64,000 nucleotides of DNA from Vibrio rumoiensis (GTDB lineage Bacteria; Pseudomonadota; Gammaproteobacteria; Enterobacterales; Vibrionaceae). Positions 26,090 through 34,789 of this stretch are shown piece after piece. The notes under the pieces are model-generated. The model was given only the letters and a program-made list of their open reading frames with translations, was not told the origin of the DNA and ran no database searches. Numbering within the stretch: the first letter of the stretch is position 1; each line of letters starts with the position of its first letter. The translations under genes and the position numbers were made by a program. The stretch covers positions 124,001-188,000 of the forward strand of contig NZ_AP018686.1 in assembly GCF_002218045.2 (NCBI RefSeq), in the 5' to 3' direction.

Positions 26090-26620
26090 TTAAAATGGGC
26101 TATCTTTTTGGAGTTCATTACATATGTCAACGATTGCAAGGGAGAGTCCTGATTTGATAACTTGCTGGTGACGTTGTAGCTGCATTTGATAAAAACTTAA
26201 ATCGATATCACCATCGGGTTCTGTAATATTCAAAGGTACCATTGCCATTTTTTCGATGAGATTAAGTGACTTAATGCTACTGATGATTAATGGGTCGGTA
26301 AATTCATATTCGGAGCCGTCATTATTGAGTTTATTGCGCAGGATAATGAGGTCTTCAATATCGTGATAAATAGCATCGGGTAGCACGCCTAAACCAAATA
26401 ATAGTTTTAAACGGACCGCGAGATCACCTAGAGGACCTGAATCTTGCAATAAAGGTCCGACAACGGATTGCACAGCAAAATTATCCTTACGAAAAATGCG
26501 TTTGATGAGGGCATCAATAGACTCATCAAGTATCTCTACGGTTTGGATAAAGAAACCCCTCACCGTCGGTGCTTGGTTTAATCGTTCCAATATATCTGTT
26601 TCGTTTATTTTTTCGCTCAT
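26090..26620 (-). CDS. mtlR: MtlR family mannitol operon repressor
   Basis: The 176-residue protein matches MltR/MtlR: ILERLNQAPTVRGFFIQTVE, KLLFGLGVLPDAIYHDIEDL, ILRNKLNNDGSEYEFTDPLI. The family has no classical DNA-binding motif, and repression of mannitol genes is known from E. coli and Vibrio. It is the last gene of the mtlA-mtlD-mtlR operon, 51 bp after mtlD with a GC-rich hairpin between. The ribosome site is weak (GATGG), which suggests low expression. Confidence 0.93.
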   Translation of the reverse strand: MSEKINETDILERLNQAPTVRGFFIQTVEILDESIDALIKRIFRKDNFAVQSVVGPLLQDSGPLGDLAVRLKLLFGLGVLPDAIYHDIEDLIILRNKLNNDGSEYEFTDPLIISSIKSLNLIEKMAMVPLNITEPDGDIDLSFYQMQLQRHQQVIKSGLSLAIVDICNELQKDSPF

Positions 26621-26639
26621 TAGACCATCTAAATTAAGA

Positions 26640-26658
26640 GGGGGCGGAAAAAGCCCCC
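26640..26658 (-). other. Intercistronic hairpin between mtlD and mtlR
   Basis: GGGGGC and GCCCCC form a strong 6-bp GC stem with a 7-nt loop. There is no T run, so it may protect the mtlD transcript end or reduce mtlR expression rather than terminate. Confidence 0.5.
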
Positions 26659-26671
26659 GTGATGATTAGAA

Positions 26672-27820
26672 TTAAAGTTGTAAGTAAAGATTTTCGATTT
26701 TTTGTACTTCTATGCTGTTTTCATTTAGCCCGGTATAGTGCGCTAATGTTTTTTTAATTCCTTGATCTTCAATTGATTTTTTTAATTCAATTGCCTGAGG
26801 GTCGTTATCATTACGATATTTACAAGCCGCTGCAATCCCTTTCAATAAAGTTGTGTTTTCTGTCCCATATTCGATGGTACCAAGTAGTGGTTTTATTAAA
26901 CGATCATTTGCGCTTAATTTACGAATAGGTTGTCGGCCTACGCGATCAACTTCATCAACAAGGTAAGGGTTAGCAAAACGCTCCAATATTTTTTGGATAT
27001 AAGCCCCATGCATTTCACGGTCAAACTGGTAGCGCTGAATTAACACTTCACCACTTTCATGCATCGCTTGTTTTACATCAGAGTAAATCTCAGGATCTTC
27101 AATGGCTTCACGAATAGTACGATGGCCTTTTAAGCAACCTAAATATGCGGTGATACAATGGCCAGTATTGAGTGTGAATAATTTGCGCTCTACAAAAGCA
27201 ATTAAGTTATTGGTTTTTTCCATTCCTGCGATATCAGGAATGTCGCCTTTAAATTGGCTTTCATCGACAATCCACTCGCTAAAGCTTTCTACCGTAACTT
27301 CAAGTGGGTCATCATTTGCCGCTTCCGCTGGTGGTACAATTCGATCAACGGCAGAGTCGACAAATCCAATTAAAGTGTCTGCTTGAGTATGTAGATTAGG
27401 GGATAGGTATTTATAGACTTCACCTTTTAAATGAGTTGTGCCTCTCACCATATTTTCACAAGCAATAATATTTAAAGGCTTTAGATTTCCTGCTTCAAAG
27501 CGTTTAGTGATACCTGTTGCGATAGTTTTTGCAATAATATCAAGTACATTAGGGCCAACAGCTGTTGTAACAAGGTCGGTGTGAATGATACGTTCTATGA
27601 CATCATCACTGGCTGAGTTGACGGCAGTAACATGATTGACGGTATCGATTTGGCATTTTGAGCCTACGACTTTAACTTTATATTCTTGTTTATGGCTGAT
27701 CTGATCGACAAGTGGTGCATTGACATCAGCAAAAGTCACTTGAACATCTGCGTCAGCTAAAAGTTTTCCTATGAATCCTCGACCAATATTACCTGCACCA
27801 AAGTGAACTGCATTTTTCAT
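26672..27820 (-). CDS. mtlD: Mannitol-1-phosphate 5-dehydrogenase
   Basis: This is a 382-residue polyol dehydrogenase, the size of E. coli MtlD. The N-terminus has the NAD-binding AVHFGAGNIGRGFIGKLLAD, and the C-terminal catalytic part includes ERKLFTLNTGHCITAYLG and LKGHRTIREAIEDPE. It oxidises mannitol-1-phosphate to fructose-6-phosphate with NAD+ in the cytoplasm, using the product of the upstream MtlA. TAGGAATTTATT precedes the ATG. Confidence 0.96.
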   Translation of the reverse strand: MKNAVHFGAGNIGRGFIGKLLADADVQVTFADVNAPLVDQISHKQEYKVKVVGSKCQIDTVNHVTAVNSASDDVIERIIHTDLVTTAVGPNVLDIIAKTIATGITKRFEAGNLKPLNIIACENMVRGTTHLKGEVYKYLSPNLHTQADTLIGFVDSAVDRIVPPAEAANDDPLEVTVESFSEWIVDESQFKGDIPDIAGMEKTNNLIAFVERKLFTLNTGHCITAYLGCLKGHRTIREAIEDPEIYSDVKQAMHESGEVLIQRYQFDREMHGAYIQKILERFANPYLVDEVDRVGRQPIRKLSANDRLIKPLLGTIEYGTENTTLLKGIAAACKYRNDNDPQAIELKKSIEDQGIKKTLAHYTGLNENSIEVQKIENLYLQL

Positions 27821-27857
27821 AATAAATTCCTACGATAAAAATAAAGCTTGTTAGGGA

Positions 27858-27887
27858 GAGGCCAGGTGCATAGGGTGCTCTGGCCTC
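27858..27887 (-). other. Intercistronic hairpin between mtlA and mtlD
   Basis: GAGGCCAG and CTGGCCTC form a perfect 8-bp stem with a 14-nt loop in the 80-bp mtlA-mtlD gap. No T run follows, so mRNA processing or stabilisation is more likely than termination. Confidence 0.5.
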
Positions 27888-27900
27888 GAATCATACAAAG

Positions 27901-29856
27901 TTACGCCGCTTGGTTACCTTGTAAGATTTCCAATATTTCTTCGACATCAGTAGCCGTTGTTAATCTTTCAATGGCATCAGGATTATCTAAAGCATTGGTT
28001 ATCGTAGTGATTACTTGAATGTGTTCGTCATTTTTAGCAGCTATACCGATAACAAGTTTGGCGATTTCGCCTTCATCTTCACCGAATTGTACACCACTAG
28101 GGTACTGGCAAATGACGATACCAGTTTTTATCACGCGGTCTTTCGCTTCAACGGTTCCATGAGGTACGGCAATAGATTCACCAAGGTAAGTTGGTACCAG
28201 TTTTTCACGCTCAAACATGGCATCGACATATTCAGGTTCAGCATAGCCAAGTTCGACTAATTGATTTCCTGCGAAACGGATAGCTTCTTCCTTATTACTT
28301 GCAGATAAACTTAAATGAATATTTTTACGTTCAATATTAAAAACAGAAGGGGCTTGTTCTTCAAAGCTCTCATCATTTGCCGCAAGTATAGAAACTTTGA
28401 TTGCTTGATTATCGTTAGCCGCTTCAGGACGTTGCTTAGCTAATAGCTTGGTCATTAATTGGTTGTACATTTCGCTATCTAAGAAGTTGACCAATGAAAT
28501 GTGGAAGGCATTAGGTACATGTTTACGAGCACGTTCTGTTAAATCTTTATGAGTGATCACAATATCAACTCCTTCTTGTAAACTATTAATGGCAAGGTTG
28601 GTCACTTGAATGTCTAGGCCCGCTTGTTGAATTTTTTTACGTAGCAGGCTGGCGCCCATGGCACTTGATCCCATTCCTGCATCACAAGCGACAATAATGC
28701 TACGCACATTTGCCATATCAATTTTGTTGTTTTGGTTGGCTGTTGCGCCCGCACCTTCACCTTTGGCTGAAGCTTTCATGCTTTGCATATTGGCAGTGGC
28801 TTTATTTAAGGCAGTTTCATCGCCATCCTCTTCCGTTGTGCGTTGTGATTTCATGAGCAATGCTGCGATGGTAAATGACACGGCAGTGGCGGAAAAAATA
28901 GAACATAGAACGCCTAGCATTGAGCTTTTTGGTGCCATTAATAAAATAGCGAAGATAGAGCCCGGAGAAGCAGGGGAAACGATACCAGCGTCAAAGAGTG
29001 TGAGAACAAATACCCCTGTCATACCACCCGCAATGGCCGCTATGATTAAACGTGGGTTCATTAGAATATATGGGAAATATATTTCATGGATACCACCAAA
29101 GAAGTGGATGATAGAAGCACCACCGGCGGTTTGTTTGGCCGTGCCTTTACCAAAAAACATATAAGCTAAAAGAATACCTAAACCTGGGCCTGGGTTAGAT
29201 TCAATTAAGAAGAAAATAGACTGACCAGTTTCGGCAGCTTGCTGAATGCCTAATGGTGAGAAAATACCGTGGTTGATGGCATTATTTAAGAATAGGATTT
29301 TTGCTGGTTCAACAAAAATAGAGGTTAAAGCAAGTAAGTGAGCATTCACTAAGAAATGAACGCCTGCCGCTAAAGTACTGGAAAGTACTTTAACAAATGG
29401 ACCAATCAGCATGAAGGCAATAATTGCACAAACCATCCCGATAATGCCGGCTGAGAAGTTGTTTACCAACATTTCAAAGCCACTTTTAATTTTCCCTTCA
29501 ACGCGCTTATCAAAGGCTTTAATGGCCCAACCGCCCATAGGGCCAACAATCATTGCCCCCATGAACATTGGAATATCGGTTCCAACGATCACACCCATCG
29601 TAGTGATTGCACCGACAACAGCACCACGCTCACCACCAACAAGTTTACCACCGGTATAACCTATTAATAAGGGAAGCAAGTAAGTAATCATCGGTCCAAC
29701 CATAGAGGCTAAGGTCTCGTTTGGAAACCAGCCAGTTGGAATGAATAAGGCAGTAATAAAGCCCCATGCGATAAACGCACCTATGTTGGGCATAACCATG
29801 TTAGAGAGGAAACGACCAAAATTTTGTATCTTGATCTTAGCATCAGGTGATATCAT
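27901..29856 (-). CDS. mtlA: PTS mannitol transporter, EIICBA
   Basis: This 651-residue membrane permease imports and phosphorylates mannitol. The N-terminal IIC domain has multiple helices (FLSNMVMPNIGAFIAWGF, and FFGGIHEIYFPYILMNP with the conserved GIHE). The IIB domain has the phosphorylated Cys in IVACDAGMGSSAMGASLL (about residue 395). A C-terminal IIA domain carries the phospho-His in ESIAVPHGTVEAKDR (about residue 565). All three domains are in one chain, as in E. coli MtlA. GGGAG lies 6 nt before the ATG. It is the first gene of the operon, with three CRP-like sites upstream. Confidence 0.96.
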   Translation of the reverse strand: MISPDAKIKIQNFGRFLSNMVMPNIGAFIAWGFITALFIPTGWFPNETLASMVGPMITYLLPLLIGYTGGKLVGGERGAVVGAITTMGVIVGTDIPMFMGAMIVGPMGGWAIKAFDKRVEGKIKSGFEMLVNNFSAGIIGMVCAIIAFMLIGPFVKVLSSTLAAGVHFLVNAHLLALTSIFVEPAKILFLNNAINHGIFSPLGIQQAAETGQSIFFLIESNPGPGLGILLAYMFFGKGTAKQTAGGASIIHFFGGIHEIYFPYILMNPRLIIAAIAGGMTGVFVLTLFDAGIVSPASPGSIFAILLMAPKSSMLGVLCSIFSATAVSFTIAALLMKSQRTTEEDGDETALNKATANMQSMKASAKGEGAGATANQNNKIDMANVRSIIVACDAGMGSSAMGASLLRKKIQQAGLDIQVTNLAINSLQEGVDIVITHKDLTERARKHVPNAFHISLVNFLDSEMYNQLMTKLLAKQRPEAANDNQAIKVSILAANDESFEEQAPSVFNIERKNIHLSLSASNKEEAIRFAGNQLVELGYAEPEYVDAMFEREKLVPTYLGESIAVPHGTVEAKDRVIKTGIVICQYPSGVQFGEDEGEIAKLVIGIAAKNDEHIQVITTITNALDNPDAIERLTTATDVEEILEILQGNQAA

Positions 29857-30096
29857 AACAACTCCCGTTTGATGTTCTTAATTATTTTGTTGTTGTAAAC
29901 GGTTCGCTAAAACCGCATTGATTGCTTAGTACCCAATCAATTTACCACACAAATTAATTAATGAACTGATAACGGGTTTTTTGTGATCAGTCTCTCTATT
30001 AAGTGTTATTTTTTTTATTTCTACGCGATCTACACTACAAAATTTAGCTGTAATTTTGTTACAAAACTCCAACTTGGCATTTTGATTAAAATAAAT

Positions 30097-30112
30097 GGTG
30101 ACTCACATCACA
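30097..30112. promoter_or_regulatory. CRP-like site 1 upstream of mtlA
   Basis: GGTGACTCACATCACA matches TGTGA-N6-TCACA at 9 of 10 positions with correct 6-bp spacing. Confidence 0.6.
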
Positions 30113-30141
30113 ATATTACTGTGTGGGGTGGTGATATTTAT

Positions 30142-30157
30142 TGTGATCATTGTCACT
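30142..30157. promoter_or_regulatory. CRP-like site 2 upstream of mtlA
   Basis: TGTGATCATTGTCACT matches TGTGA-N6-TCACA at 9 of 10 positions, 45 bp from site 1. Confidence 0.65.
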
Positions 30158-30192
30158 AAAATGAACTTAATAAACCTTTCTATAATAATATT

Positions 30193-30208
30193 AGTGATTT
30201 GTGTCACA
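30193..30208. promoter_or_regulatory. CRP-like site 3 upstream of mtlA
   Basis: AGTGATTTGTGTCACA matches TGTGA-N6-TCACA at 9 of 10 positions, 51 bp from site 2. The three sites indicate cAMP-CRP control of the mannitol operon. Confidence 0.6.
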
Positions 30209-30335
30209 TCTGTTTAATTAATTCAATACTTGAAATAATTCTGTCTATGAATGTTTCATCTATGTGTAATTTAGTGACAAAATATTTAGCGTGAAATCTA
30301 GTTTTTATCGATATATACCTAAGAGAATTCAAGGT

Positions 30336-30370
30336 AAAAAAAATCCCTGCTATTTAAGGAAAAGCAGGGA
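30336..30370 (-). terminator. Strong minus-strand terminator upstream of mtlA
   Basis: AGCAGGGA/TCCCTGCT form a perfect 8-bp stem with an 11-nt loop, and the minus strand then runs through eight T residues. It lies about 180 bp past the pirin stop and shields mtlA from read-through. It could also end a short transcript starting near a TATAAT at 30500-30505. Confidence 0.8.
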
Positions 30371-30418
30371 GTGGCTTATTATGTCCCTTGCGGGCTGATG
30401 CGAATCAGAAGCACAATA

Positions 30419-30495
30419 TACTCTGGGTAATAGAAGCTACAGTGTTGTTGGCTACGTTTATTCGCCTAACTGTATTTCTTATTACCTCGAGTATT
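30419..30495. repeat. Degenerate ERIC-like repeat fragment
   Basis: Starting just after a TA, TACTC then AGAAGCT at the proper distance, followed by TGTTGTTGGCTACGTTTATT, align with the right-end half of the intact ERIC-like element at 59705-59828 (17 of the first 24 terminal bases by hand count). The other half is largely missing. It lies between pirin and mtlA. Confidence 0.55.
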
Positions 30496-30551
30496 AAAAA
30501 TTATAGACCTTGATCACAGTTTTTGATCGTGAAATTTATGTGAACGGACGC

Positions 30552-31427
30552 TTAGTATTGGTGAAACTTACCGGCTTGATAATCATTAATCGCTTGGTTG
30601 ATTTCATCCATCGTATTCATAACAAATGGGCCGTAATGCACCACTGGTTCATTGATTGGCTCACCAACAAAGATCAGTAAACCAGCATCACTATTTGCGT
30701 GTAATCTTACTTCATCGACACTTTCATCTTGCTCACCAGAAGCGGGAAGTATTGCAAAATCTGATTGCTGTAGCGCTTTACCAGAAACCGTTACCGCACC
30801 TTGATATACATAAATCATGGCGTTATGTTGGCTCGGAATGGTCAATGATATTTCACTGTTAGCGTTAGCTTTCCAATCTGCCACGGTGGCCGGTACTCCG
30901 GTATCAGTCAATGGGCCTTGCAATGCTTGATTATTGACCACTAAATCGCCTGCCAGAATGCGGAGTAGATTGCCTTCAGCGAGCTGTTTTTCGGTAATCG
31001 TTTCCGGTTGAAAATCAAAGTATTTGGCCGGTTGCATTTTGTCGCGTGCCGGTTGGTTTATCCAAATCTGAAAGCCATGTAATTGCCCATCTTCCATAAT
31101 CGGCATTTCGCTGTGGATCACCCCTTGTCCTGCCGCCATCCATTGTGCACCACCGCTACGCAGTTCACCTACATTGCCCATGTGATCTTTATGCTGGAAG
31201 TGTCCATTCATCATATAGGTTAAGGTTTCAATACCACGATGTGGATGAGGTGGAAAACCACCTACATAATCTTTTTTATCGTCAGCTTTTAATTCATCCA
31301 CCATTAAAAACGGAGAAAAGTGCTTGTTATTAAAACCAGCAACACGTCGGATTTTTACACCATCACCATCCGATGTCGGTTGGGATTGCATTACTAAACG
31401 CACTTCACGAAATTGGGTTTGAGACAT
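30552..31427 (-). CDS. Pirin family protein
   Basis: The 291-residue bicupin protein has pirin motifs: VRLVMQSQPTSDGDGVKIRR, FPPHPHRGIETLTYMMNGHF (metal-binding His residues), GQGVIHSEMP and LHGFQIWINQPARDKM. The family includes quercetinase-like enzymes and regulators; the role here is unknown. TGAGGTCAAT precedes the ATG. It is divergent from the ABC transporter operon. Confidence 0.92.
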   Translation of the reverse strand: MSQTQFREVRLVMQSQPTSDGDGVKIRRVAGFNNKHFSPFLMVDELKADDKKDYVGGFPPHPHRGIETLTYMMNGHFQHKDHMGNVGELRSGGAQWMAAGQGVIHSEMPIMEDGQLHGFQIWINQPARDKMQPAKYFDFQPETITEKQLAEGNLLRILAGDLVVNNQALQGPLTDTGVPATVADWKANANSEISLTIPSQHNAMIYVYQGAVTVSGKALQQSDFAILPASGEQDESVDEVRLHANSDAGLLIFVGEPINEPVVHYGPFVMNTMDEINQAINDYQAGKFHQY

Positions 31428-31663
31428 ATTGACCTCAGAGCTTAATAAATAAGGAATAGAGTAATCTTAGTGAAGTCGTTGCTTGCTGTTGAGTATGGGA
31501 AATGCATTAAGTTGTTCGAAAAAATTGAATAAGGGTAAGTAATGTTGCTTTTTGTTTCGGCGGTATGCTTGTTGATTCAATTGATTAAATAACATAGTTT
31601 ATCTATTCATCAATAAAGAAAATGCTGTGGAATGATTCTACAAAAGCATCAAAAGGAATTGCC

Positions 31664-32707
31664 ATGTCTATAAATAAAAAGAACACATTATTGGCTCTTG
31701 TGGGCTCGCTGACGATATTCACATCGTTTTGGAGTACTAATGCTAGCGCCGCAAACCAAGAAATTACCGTCGGAGCATTACGTTTTACCAGCCATGCAGC
31801 CACGTTTGTTGCGGTTGAAAAAGGTTACTTCAAACAACAAGGTCTAGACGTAAAGTTGAAGTTTTTCCAAGCGGCTCAACCAATGGCGGTGGCGGTCGCC
31901 TCTCATGATGTCGATTATGCGGTCACGGCGATGTCAGGAGGCTTAATTTCGCTTGCCGATAAAGGTGCAGTCAAAGTGATTGGTGGTTCTTTATCAGAAG
32001 ATCCCAACGTCGATGGACAGAAAATCGTGGTATCGAATAAAGCGTTCGATGCTGGGCTGACCGACCCCTCTAAACTCGATGGTAAAACTTGGGCGATTTC
32101 TCAAGCGGGCTCGTCATTTCATTATGTAGGTTCTCAAATTGAGCAAAAAGAAGGCATTACACTTAAATTTAAACCGTTGCAAAAAGTAGGGGCGATTATT
32201 GGGGCGCTTAAAACTGGACAGGTAGATGCCTGGTCGATTGTTCCTCACATTGCTAAGCCATTAGCCGCCAGCGGAGCCATACATATCATAGGTAATGTTT
32301 CTGATTACCTGCCAAACTATCAAGTTACCACCATATTTACGTCTAGCAAGAATGCCTCTGATGAGCGTAAACAGACTCAAGCCTTTTTAACCGCTTTGGC
32401 AAAAGGTGCTGCGGATTACAATGCCGCAATGGTTGATAAGACCGCTGGGCCGCAAGCACAAGATGATATGGTGAAATTGATCCATAAGTATATTTATACG
32501 GATCGTCCTCTGGAGAAAGCGGCGCCAAGTATTATTAATGGCTCAATGCGTTTAAATACTGATAATTACCTGAATATGGCTTCTTTACAGAATCAATTGG
32601 ACTGGTTTCAAAAAGAGAAAATGGTTAAAGCGGATATTAAGCTGAGCGACATTGTTGATAGCAGCTATGTCAAAACGGTAGATAGCCAATCAACAGCACA
32701 AGAGTAA
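31664..32707 (+). CDS. ABC transporter periplasmic binding protein, NitT/TauT (SsuA-like) family
   Basis: The 347-residue protein has a signal peptide to about SASA|ANQ (residue 29) and an NMT1/SsuA-like fold (ITVGALRFTSHAATFVAVEK then GYFKQQGLDVKL, and VDAWSIVPHIAK). The family binds nitrate, sulfonates, taurine or pyrimidine-like precursors; the ligand is unknown. AAAGGAATTGCC precedes the ATG at 31664; an upstream ATG at 31622 is less likely. It is the first gene of a three-gene operon with an ATPase and a permease. Confidence 0.9.
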   Translation: MSINKKNTLLALVGSLTIFTSFWSTNASAANQEITVGALRFTSHAATFVAVEKGYFKQQGLDVKLKFFQAAQPMAVAVASHDVDYAVTAMSGGLISLADKGAVKVIGGSLSEDPNVDGQKIVVSNKAFDAGLTDPSKLDGKTWAISQAGSSFHYVGSQIEQKEGITLKFKPLQKVGAIIGALKTGQVDAWSIVPHIAKPLAASGAIHIIGNVSDYLPNYQVTTIFTSSKNASDERKQTQAFLTALAKGAADYNAAMVDKTAGPQAQDDMVKLIHKYIYTDRPLEKAAPSIINGSMRLNTDNYLNMASLQNQLDWFQKEKMVKADIKLSDIVDSSYVKTVDSQSTAQE

Positions 32708-32716
32708 GGCGAGATT

Positions 32717-33484
32717 ATGAATTTAACCATTGAGAATCTTGGCCACTCGTATGGTGAGATGCCGGTATTAAGTGATATATGTCTTGATATCCCGGCGGGT
32801 AAAATTGTGTGCATTGTTGGGCCATCAGGCTGCGGAAAATCAACGTTATTACGCATGATTGGTGGATTAGAGCAAGCTTCATCGGGGCAAGTATTACAAG
32901 TCGGCGTACCGCCTAAAGGCTGCTTAAATCCACTTACTTATGTCTTTCAGGATTTTGCACTGCTGCCTTGGCGTACCGTCGAAGGCAATATTAGTGTGGT
33001 GCTTGAAGATCATCATCTCTCCAAACAACAGATTGAATCGATTATTACCGATGTTTTAGCTCGTACGAATCTCTCTGATTTTCGTAAAGCCTTGCCGAAA
33101 CAATTATCGGGTGGGATGAAACAACGAGTTGCTATTGCTCGTGCTTTAGCGGTTAAACCAGCGGTCATGTTAATGGATGAACCTTTGTCAGCTCTAGATA
33201 GCCAAACTCGTGAGTTACTGATGGAAGATTTAGTGAACTTATGGACTAAAGAGCCATTTACCGCCGTTTATGTGACGCACAACTTAAATGAAGCGGTGCG
33301 TCTAGGGCATAAAATTGTTGTCCTTTCGCGTCGCCCCGGCTGTATTCATGAGGTTGTTGAAATAGAGACACCACTCAATGAGCGACATAGTAGTGATGTT
33401 GAGTTAGTCGAAAAGCAGTCTTATCTGTGGAATTTGATGAGAGCGGAAGCGATGGCGGCAGAAGGAGAGTTAGTCCATGGATAA
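32717..33484 (+). CDS. ABC transporter ATP-binding protein (SsuB/TauB-like)
   Basis: The 255-residue ATPase has Walker A GPSGCGKSTLL (about residues 36-46), the Q-loop in YVFQDFALLPWRT, signature LSGGMKQRVAIARAL, Walker B VMLMDEPLSALD, and switch His in VYVTHNLNEA. These follow the nitrate/sulfonate/taurine importer subfamily. It starts 9 bp after the binding-protein stop and overlaps the permease start by 8 bp, so the three subunits are co-translated. Confidence 0.93.
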   Translation: MNLTIENLGHSYGEMPVLSDICLDIPAGKIVCIVGPSGCGKSTLLRMIGGLEQASSGQVLQVGVPPKGCLNPLTYVFQDFALLPWRTVEGNISVVLEDHHLSKQQIESIITDVLARTNLSDFRKALPKQLSGGMKQRVAIARALAVKPAVMLMDEPLSALDSQTRELLMEDLVNLWTKEPFTAVYVTHNLNEAVRLGHKIVVLSRRPGCIHEVVEIETPLNERHSSDVELVEKQSYLWNLMRAEAMAAEGELVHG

Positions 33485-34310
33485 GGTCACAACTCTAACC
33501 GGTTCCCAGCATTCGAAGGATCAAGAACAACGTGAACCAGTGCCTTTTCGTGGTGCGGGTTTTGCCCCGCAAGCAAAACCGTGGGTTGGTGTGTTTGTTT
33601 TTATTGTTGTGATTGGTTTACTTGAAATAGGCGCTCGAACCGGATTCTTATCCCCTTTAACGGTTCCGAGGCCTTCAAACGTTTGGTATACCTTTGTCGA
33701 TCTGTATCAAAGCGGGATGTTATGGCAGCAACTTATTCCATCATTAACCCGTCTTGTCGTTGGTGCTTCCATTGGTGTCGTATTGGGCATCAGTGTTGGC
33801 ATTATGATTGGGCTGTTTTCTCTGGCAAGAGCGGGGCTCGTTCCTTTAATTTCAGCTATTTTTCCTATTCCTAAAATTGCTTTATTGCCTTTATTTGTGA
33901 TTTGGTTTGGAATCGATGAAGCTTCAAAATATGCCTTAATCGCTTTCGGCACTTTTACGCCTACCGTGGTGGCAACTTACGGCGCGGTAGATAATGTTGA
34001 TCGTTCTTTAATACGTATGGGGCAAAGCTTTTCTATGTCATGGTTTTCAATCGTGCGTAAAATTGTATTACCCGGTGCAATGCCGGGAATTTTGTCTGGC
34101 TTACGAGTGAGCTTAGCGATTGCTATCATTTTATTGGTCGCAGCAGAAATGCTAGGGGCAGAATACGGTATTGGTGCTTATATTTTAGAAGCCGGCTCTT
34201 TATATGATTTAGAGCGTTTGTTTACCGGCGTCGCGATTTTATCTCTTTTAGGTGTATTAATAAGTTTTGTTATTGGAAGAATAGAAAAGCGTTTATTAAA
34301 ATGGCGCTAA
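33477..34310 (+). CDS. ABC transporter permease (SsuC/TauC-like)
   Basis: The 277-residue inner-membrane protein has about six helices and the cytoplasmic coupling segment beginning MGQSFSMSWFSIVRKIVLPG and running through AMPGILSGLRVSLA, typical of BPD_transp_1 permeases of the sulfonate/nitrate group. AAGGAG lies upstream. It is the last gene of the operon and is followed by a strong terminator. Confidence 0.93.
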   Translation: MDKVTTLTGSQHSKDQEQREPVPFRGAGFAPQAKPWVGVFVFIVVIGLLEIGARTGFLSPLTVPRPSNVWYTFVDLYQSGMLWQQLIPSLTRLVVGASIGVVLGISVGIMIGLFSLARAGLVPLISAIFPIPKIALLPLFVIWFGIDEASKYALIAFGTFTPTVVATYGAVDNVDRSLIRMGQSFSMSWFSIVRKIVLPGAMPGILSGLRVSLAIAIILLVAAEMLGAEYGIGAYILEAGSLYDLERLFTGVAILSLLGVLISFVIGRIEKRLLKWR

Positions 34311-34339
34311 GTGGTTAATTCACAATCAATATCGTTATT

Positions 34340-34378
34340 AAAAAGGCCCCATTTTATTATTAGAATAGGGCCTTTAAT
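34340..34378 (+). terminator. Terminator after the ABC transporter operon
   Basis: AAAGGCCC and GGGCCTTT form an 8-bp stem around an AT-rich loop followed by TTTAATCT, 30 bp past the permease stop. Confidence 0.85.
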
Positions 34379-34601
34379 CTATTTATTGAACATTGATTAA
34401 GTCAAGAATCCATCTTCTATCACCCGCATTTCACCTTCACCTCGGTTAGCCCCATTTAACCAGGTTATTGACGTAATAAACAAATGGGCTTTGGTCGATG
34501 AGTGCTGATTTGATTGAGGATATTTATCAAAATAATGATATCTGGATTTTGATATTTTACTCCTCGCAATATTGTCCATCCTTTCAACGGTTTTATTCAT
34601 A

Positions 34602-34617
34602 TGTGAAAAACATGCAA
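34602..34617. promoter_or_regulatory. Possible CRP site upstream of the ara operator
   Basis: TGTGAAAAACATGCAA matches TGTGA-N6-TCACA at 8 of 10 positions and lies 30 bp before the first AraC half-site, the usual order at ara promoters. Confidence 0.4.
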
Positions 34618-34646
34618 ACATGATCCAGTTACCACTATTTTCCCAG

Positions 34647-34684
34647 TAGCGGTTTTGTCTATATTTTTAGCGGCTATCTTAATG
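34647..34684 (+). promoter_or_regulatory. AraC operator araI1-I2 upstream of araB
   Basis: TAGCGGTTTTGTCTATA (34647-34663) matches E. coli araI1 (TAGC-N7-TCCATA type) at 13 of 17 positions by hand. A second TAGCGG half-site begins exactly 21 bp later (34668), the spacing AraC needs to bind a direct repeat next to the -35 region. The araB start lies 105 bp downstream. No gene is seen between 34311 and 34789. Confidence 0.75.
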
Positions 34685-34789
34685 GCGGGAACCGGATCCA
34701 TCCTATTAAATGAATACATAGCTTATATCCAGCGCTAGAACGCACAACAACCCGCTGGATGATTCGATTCATTTTACTGTGGTGGGCTC

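Noticed and set aside
34397..34621. Minus-strand 74-codon frame after the ABC operon
   Set aside because: It has no family resemblance or ribosome site, and it overlaps the ara upstream region with its CRP-like site.
34615..34740. A plus-strand frame encoding a membrane-helix-like segment (VAVLSIFLAAILMAG) that looked like a lost transporter end
   Set aside because: It has no start codon or ribosome site and coincides with the AraC half-sites, whose 21-bp spacing explains the sequence better.
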